The notes beneath the pieces are model-generated. The model made no database searches, was not told where the DNA came from, and saw nothing but the letters and a program-made list of their open reading frames with translations. The translations under genes and the position numbers were made by a program. A stretch of DNA of 8,767 nucleotides from an uncultured Lachnospiraceae bacterium. GTDB lineage: Bacteria > Bacillota > Clostridia > Lachnospirales > Lachnospiraceae. Positions 7,596-8,767 of the stretch are shown piece after piece; the first letter of the stretch is position 1, and every line of letters begins with the position of its first letter. The DNA lies in assembly GCA_947594085.1 (NCBI GenBank), contig CANQEB010000091.1:1-8767 (forward strand), given 5' to 3'.

Positions 7596-7624
7596 TTGAC
7601 AATCCGCCGCGCCTGTGTTATGCT
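7596..7624 (+). promoter_or_regulatory. Sigma-A-type promoter of the infC operon
   Basis: The -35 hexamer TTGACA (7596-7601) matches the consensus fully, followed by a 17-base spacer and the -10 hexamer TATGCT (7619-7624). Transcription should begin around 7630-7632, giving a leader of about 175 bases before infC. Confidence 0.85.
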
Positions 7625-7630
7625 TACCGA

Positions 7631-7805
7631 GGTTATAGATAACAGGAAAGCAGAGTATCCACTCTCACCTCGGCGCAGAGGGCGACCGGCGGTTCATATC
7701 GGTTTCAGACGCAGCTTCTTTGGAGGATGTCGTTTTGTGATTGTTTAGAGTGGATAAATTTGTTATCCACTCTTTTTTATATCAATGTGATGGAGGTGCA
7801 GTACC
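7631..7805 (+). ncRNA. infC operon leader RNA with attenuator (probable L20-type leader)
   Basis: The leader contains three competing pairings. The terminator is AGAGTGGATAA (7747-7757) with TTATCCACTCT (7763-7773). The antiterminator is TATCCACTCT (7656-7665), an upstream copy of the terminator's 3' arm, which can pair with 7747-7756 over ten bases. A small upstream hairpin, AGAGT (7652-7656) with ACTCT (7661-7665), can hide that copy again. ACCTCGG (7667-7673) can also pair with CCGAGGT (7627-7633), although the 5' side is near the transcription start. In Bacillus subtilis, L20 binds the infC leader and favours termination, and rplT is the third gene here, so L20 is the best candidate ligand. 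The family name is inferred from context and layout; I cannot align to a covariance model. Confidence 0.72.
7747..7778 (+). terminator. Attenuator terminator in the infC leader
   Basis: A perfect 11-bp stem, AGAGTGGATAA with TTATCCACTCT, closes a five-base loop (ATTTG) and runs into a T-tract (TTTTT at 7774-7778). It lies 28 bases before the infC start, so it acts as a conditional terminator for the whole operon. It also stops readthrough from the DUF1540 gene. Confidence 0.92.
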
Positions 7806-8312
7806 ATTAGCGAATTAATGATCAACGAACAAATCAGGGACCGTGAAGTACGTCTGATCGGCGAGAACGGCGAACAGCTGGGTATCATGTCGGCAAAGGA
7901 CGCGATGAAGCTTGCGAGGGAGGCAGAGCTTGATCTGGTGAAGATCGCGCCGATGGCGAAGCCGCCGGTGTGCAAGATCATCGATTACGGGAAATATCGT
8001 TATGAGCTGGCTCGCAAGGAGAAGGAGGCCAGAAAGAAACAGAAAACGATTGAGATCAAAGAAGTCAGGTTATCTCCCAACATTGATGTGAATGATTTGA
8101 ACACAAAGATTAATAGCGCTAAGAAGTTCATTTCAAAGGGTAACAAAGTTAAGATTAGTCTGCGTTTCCGTGGCAGAGAGATGACGCATATGCAGGAGAA
8201 TCGTTACATCCTTGAGGATTTCGCGAAGGAGCTTGCAGATATTGCGGTCATCGACAAACCGATCAAGCAGGAGGGCAGAAGCCTCACCATGTTCTTGGCG
8301 GAAAAGAAGTAA
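7806..8312 (+). CDS. infC: Translation initiation factor IF-3, starting at a rare AUU codon
   Basis: IF3 binds the 30S subunit, blocks early joining with 50S and checks the start-codon pairing of the initiator tRNA. The product has 168 residues: an N-domain (MINEQIRDREVRLIGENGEQ, to about 75), a basic helical linker (YGKYRYELARKEKEARKKQK) and a C-domain (KEVRLSPNIDVNDLNTKINS onward) that carries the main 30S-binding surface. I place the start at ATT (7806-7808). The ribosome site GGAGGTG (7792-7798) is seven bases from it, but 19 bases from the first ATG (7818), which is too far. The resulting N-terminus, (M)SELMINEQIR, also fits known IF3 proteins such as the Bacillus form with ISKDFIINEQIR. 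An AUU start is discriminated against by IF3 itself, so the gene should be autoregulated at translation as well as by attenuation. If only ATG starts are accepted, the gene begins at 7818 with 164 residues. Confidence 0.96.
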   Translation: MSELMINEQIRDREVRLIGENGEQLGIMSAKDAMKLAREAELDLVKIAPMAKPPVCKIIDYGKYRYELARKEKEARKKQKTIEIKEVRLSPNIDVNDLNTKINSAKKFISKGNKVKISLRFRGREMTHMQENRYILEDFAKELADIAVIDKPIKQEGRSLTMFLAEKK

Positions 8313-8345
8313 TACAGATTTTCAAATACAAGGAGGAAAGACGAA

Positions 8346-8543
8346 ATGCCGAAAATGAAGACAAGCAGGGCAGCTGCGAAACGTTTTAAGAAGACAGGAA
8401 CAGGTTTATTGAAGAGAAACAAAGCTTATAAGAGCCATATCTTAACCAAGAAGTCGACCAAGAGAAAGAGAAATCTGAGACATGCGACGATCACGGACGC
8501 GACGAATGCCCAGAACATGAAGAAGATTTTACCGTATTTATAA
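8346..8543 (+). CDS. rpmI: 50S ribosomal protein L35
   Basis: This 65-residue, very basic protein matches bacterial L35 throughout: [19 protein letters not shown] at the start, the Lys/Arg-rich RNA-binding middle ([14 protein letters not shown]) and a short MKKILPYL ending. L35 binds 23S rRNA in the large subunit. Length is normal (64-66). AGGAGG at 8331-8336 lies nine bases before the ATG. It is 33 bases after infC with no terminator between, in the conserved order infC-rpmI-rplT. Confidence 0.97.
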   Translation: MPKMKTSRAAAKRFKKTGTGLLKRNKAYKSHILTKKSTKRKRNLRHATITDATNAQNMKKILPYL

Positions 8544-8568
8544 GAAGAGGCGAAGGAGGAAATAAGAC

Positions 8569-8767
8569 ATGGCAAGAATTAAAGGCGGGTTGAACGCTAA
8601 GAAAAAGCATAATCGAGTATTAAAGCTGGCGAAGGGTTACAGAGGAGCCAGATCAAAACAGTACAGGATCGCGAAGCAGTCTGTGATGCGTGCCCTGACG
8701 AGCGCGTATGCGGGCCGTAAGCAGAGAAAGCGCCAGTACAGGCAGCTCTGGATCGCTCGTATCAATG
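8569..8767 (+). CDS. rplT: 50S ribosomal protein L20 (3' truncated by the window edge)
   Basis: The first 66 codons are present and read [20 protein letters not shown], then [15 protein letters not shown] and RQLWIARIN, all diagnostic of L20. The full protein is usually about 117 residues, so a little over half is shown. The N-terminal part is the long basic extension that threads into 23S rRNA; L20 is needed early in large-subunit assembly. In B. subtilis and E. coli, L20 also represses its own operon by binding mRNA, which makes it the probable effector of the leader upstream of infC. AGGAGGA (8554-8560) is eight bases before the ATG, and the gene begins 25 bases after rpmI. Confidence 0.97.
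   Translation, partial: MARIKGGLNAKKKHNRVLKLAKGYRGARSKQYRIAKQSVMRALTSAYAGRKQRKRQYRQLWIARIN

Overview
The window looks like chromosomal DNA from a Gram-positive clostridial bacterium, most likely of the Lachnospiraceae. This rests on the infC-rpmI-rplT ribosomal operon with a Firmicutes-style attenuated leader, the clostridial cysteine-rich DUF1540 protein, strong AGGAGG ribosome binding sites and the wording of IF3, L35 and L20. I cannot name the genus. Every gene I can support lies on the plus strand, and I see no tRNA, rRNA, CRISPR array or insertion sequence.

Region 1 (1-3527) is a signalling and surface-polysaccharide block. It opens with the 3' end of a gene whose product ends in a CheY-like receiver domain, probably a hybrid histidine kinase. 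This overlaps by 28 bases an MBOAT membrane O-acyltransferase of the AlgI/DltB type (494-1996). Next comes a membrane-anchored SGNH-hydrolase-like protein (2011-3456), the usual partner of such an MBOAT. The pair probably passes an acyl group across the membrane onto an extracellular glycopolymer. The SGNH protein also carries a C-terminal module that resembles the ILEI/FAM3 type with its halves in the opposite order. A strong intrinsic terminator (3491-3527) closes the block.

Region 2 (3528-6982) is a three-gene ABC exporter-like cassette: a secreted, C-terminally anchored protein with three NEW3-like Ig domains, a NosF/CcmA-type ATPase, and a NosY-like ABC-2 permease. The last two genes overlap out of frame by 53-86 bases. 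Upstream of the cassette is a repeat-rich intergenic stretch (two GGACACAAAA copies 22 bp apart and a long-loop inverted repeat) that may be its control region. The substrate is not known.

Region 3 (7199-7516) is a small protein made of two tandem DUF1540 cysteine clusters, preceded by a leader with an 8-bp inverted repeat.

Region 4 (7561-8767) is the translation operon infC-rpmI-rplT, with rplT cut by the right edge. It has a consensus promoter (TTGACA-17-TATGCT) and a leader of about 175 nt. In the leader a perfect 11-bp terminator competes with an upstream copy of its own 3' arm, the layout expected for L20-controlled attenuation. infC itself appears to start at a rare AUU codon, the hallmark of IF3 autoregulation. 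The two best-supported regulatory observations in the window are therefore in this operon. The most novel-looking protein biology is the permuted ILEI-like tail on the SGNH protein and the NEW3-ABC-permease cassette.
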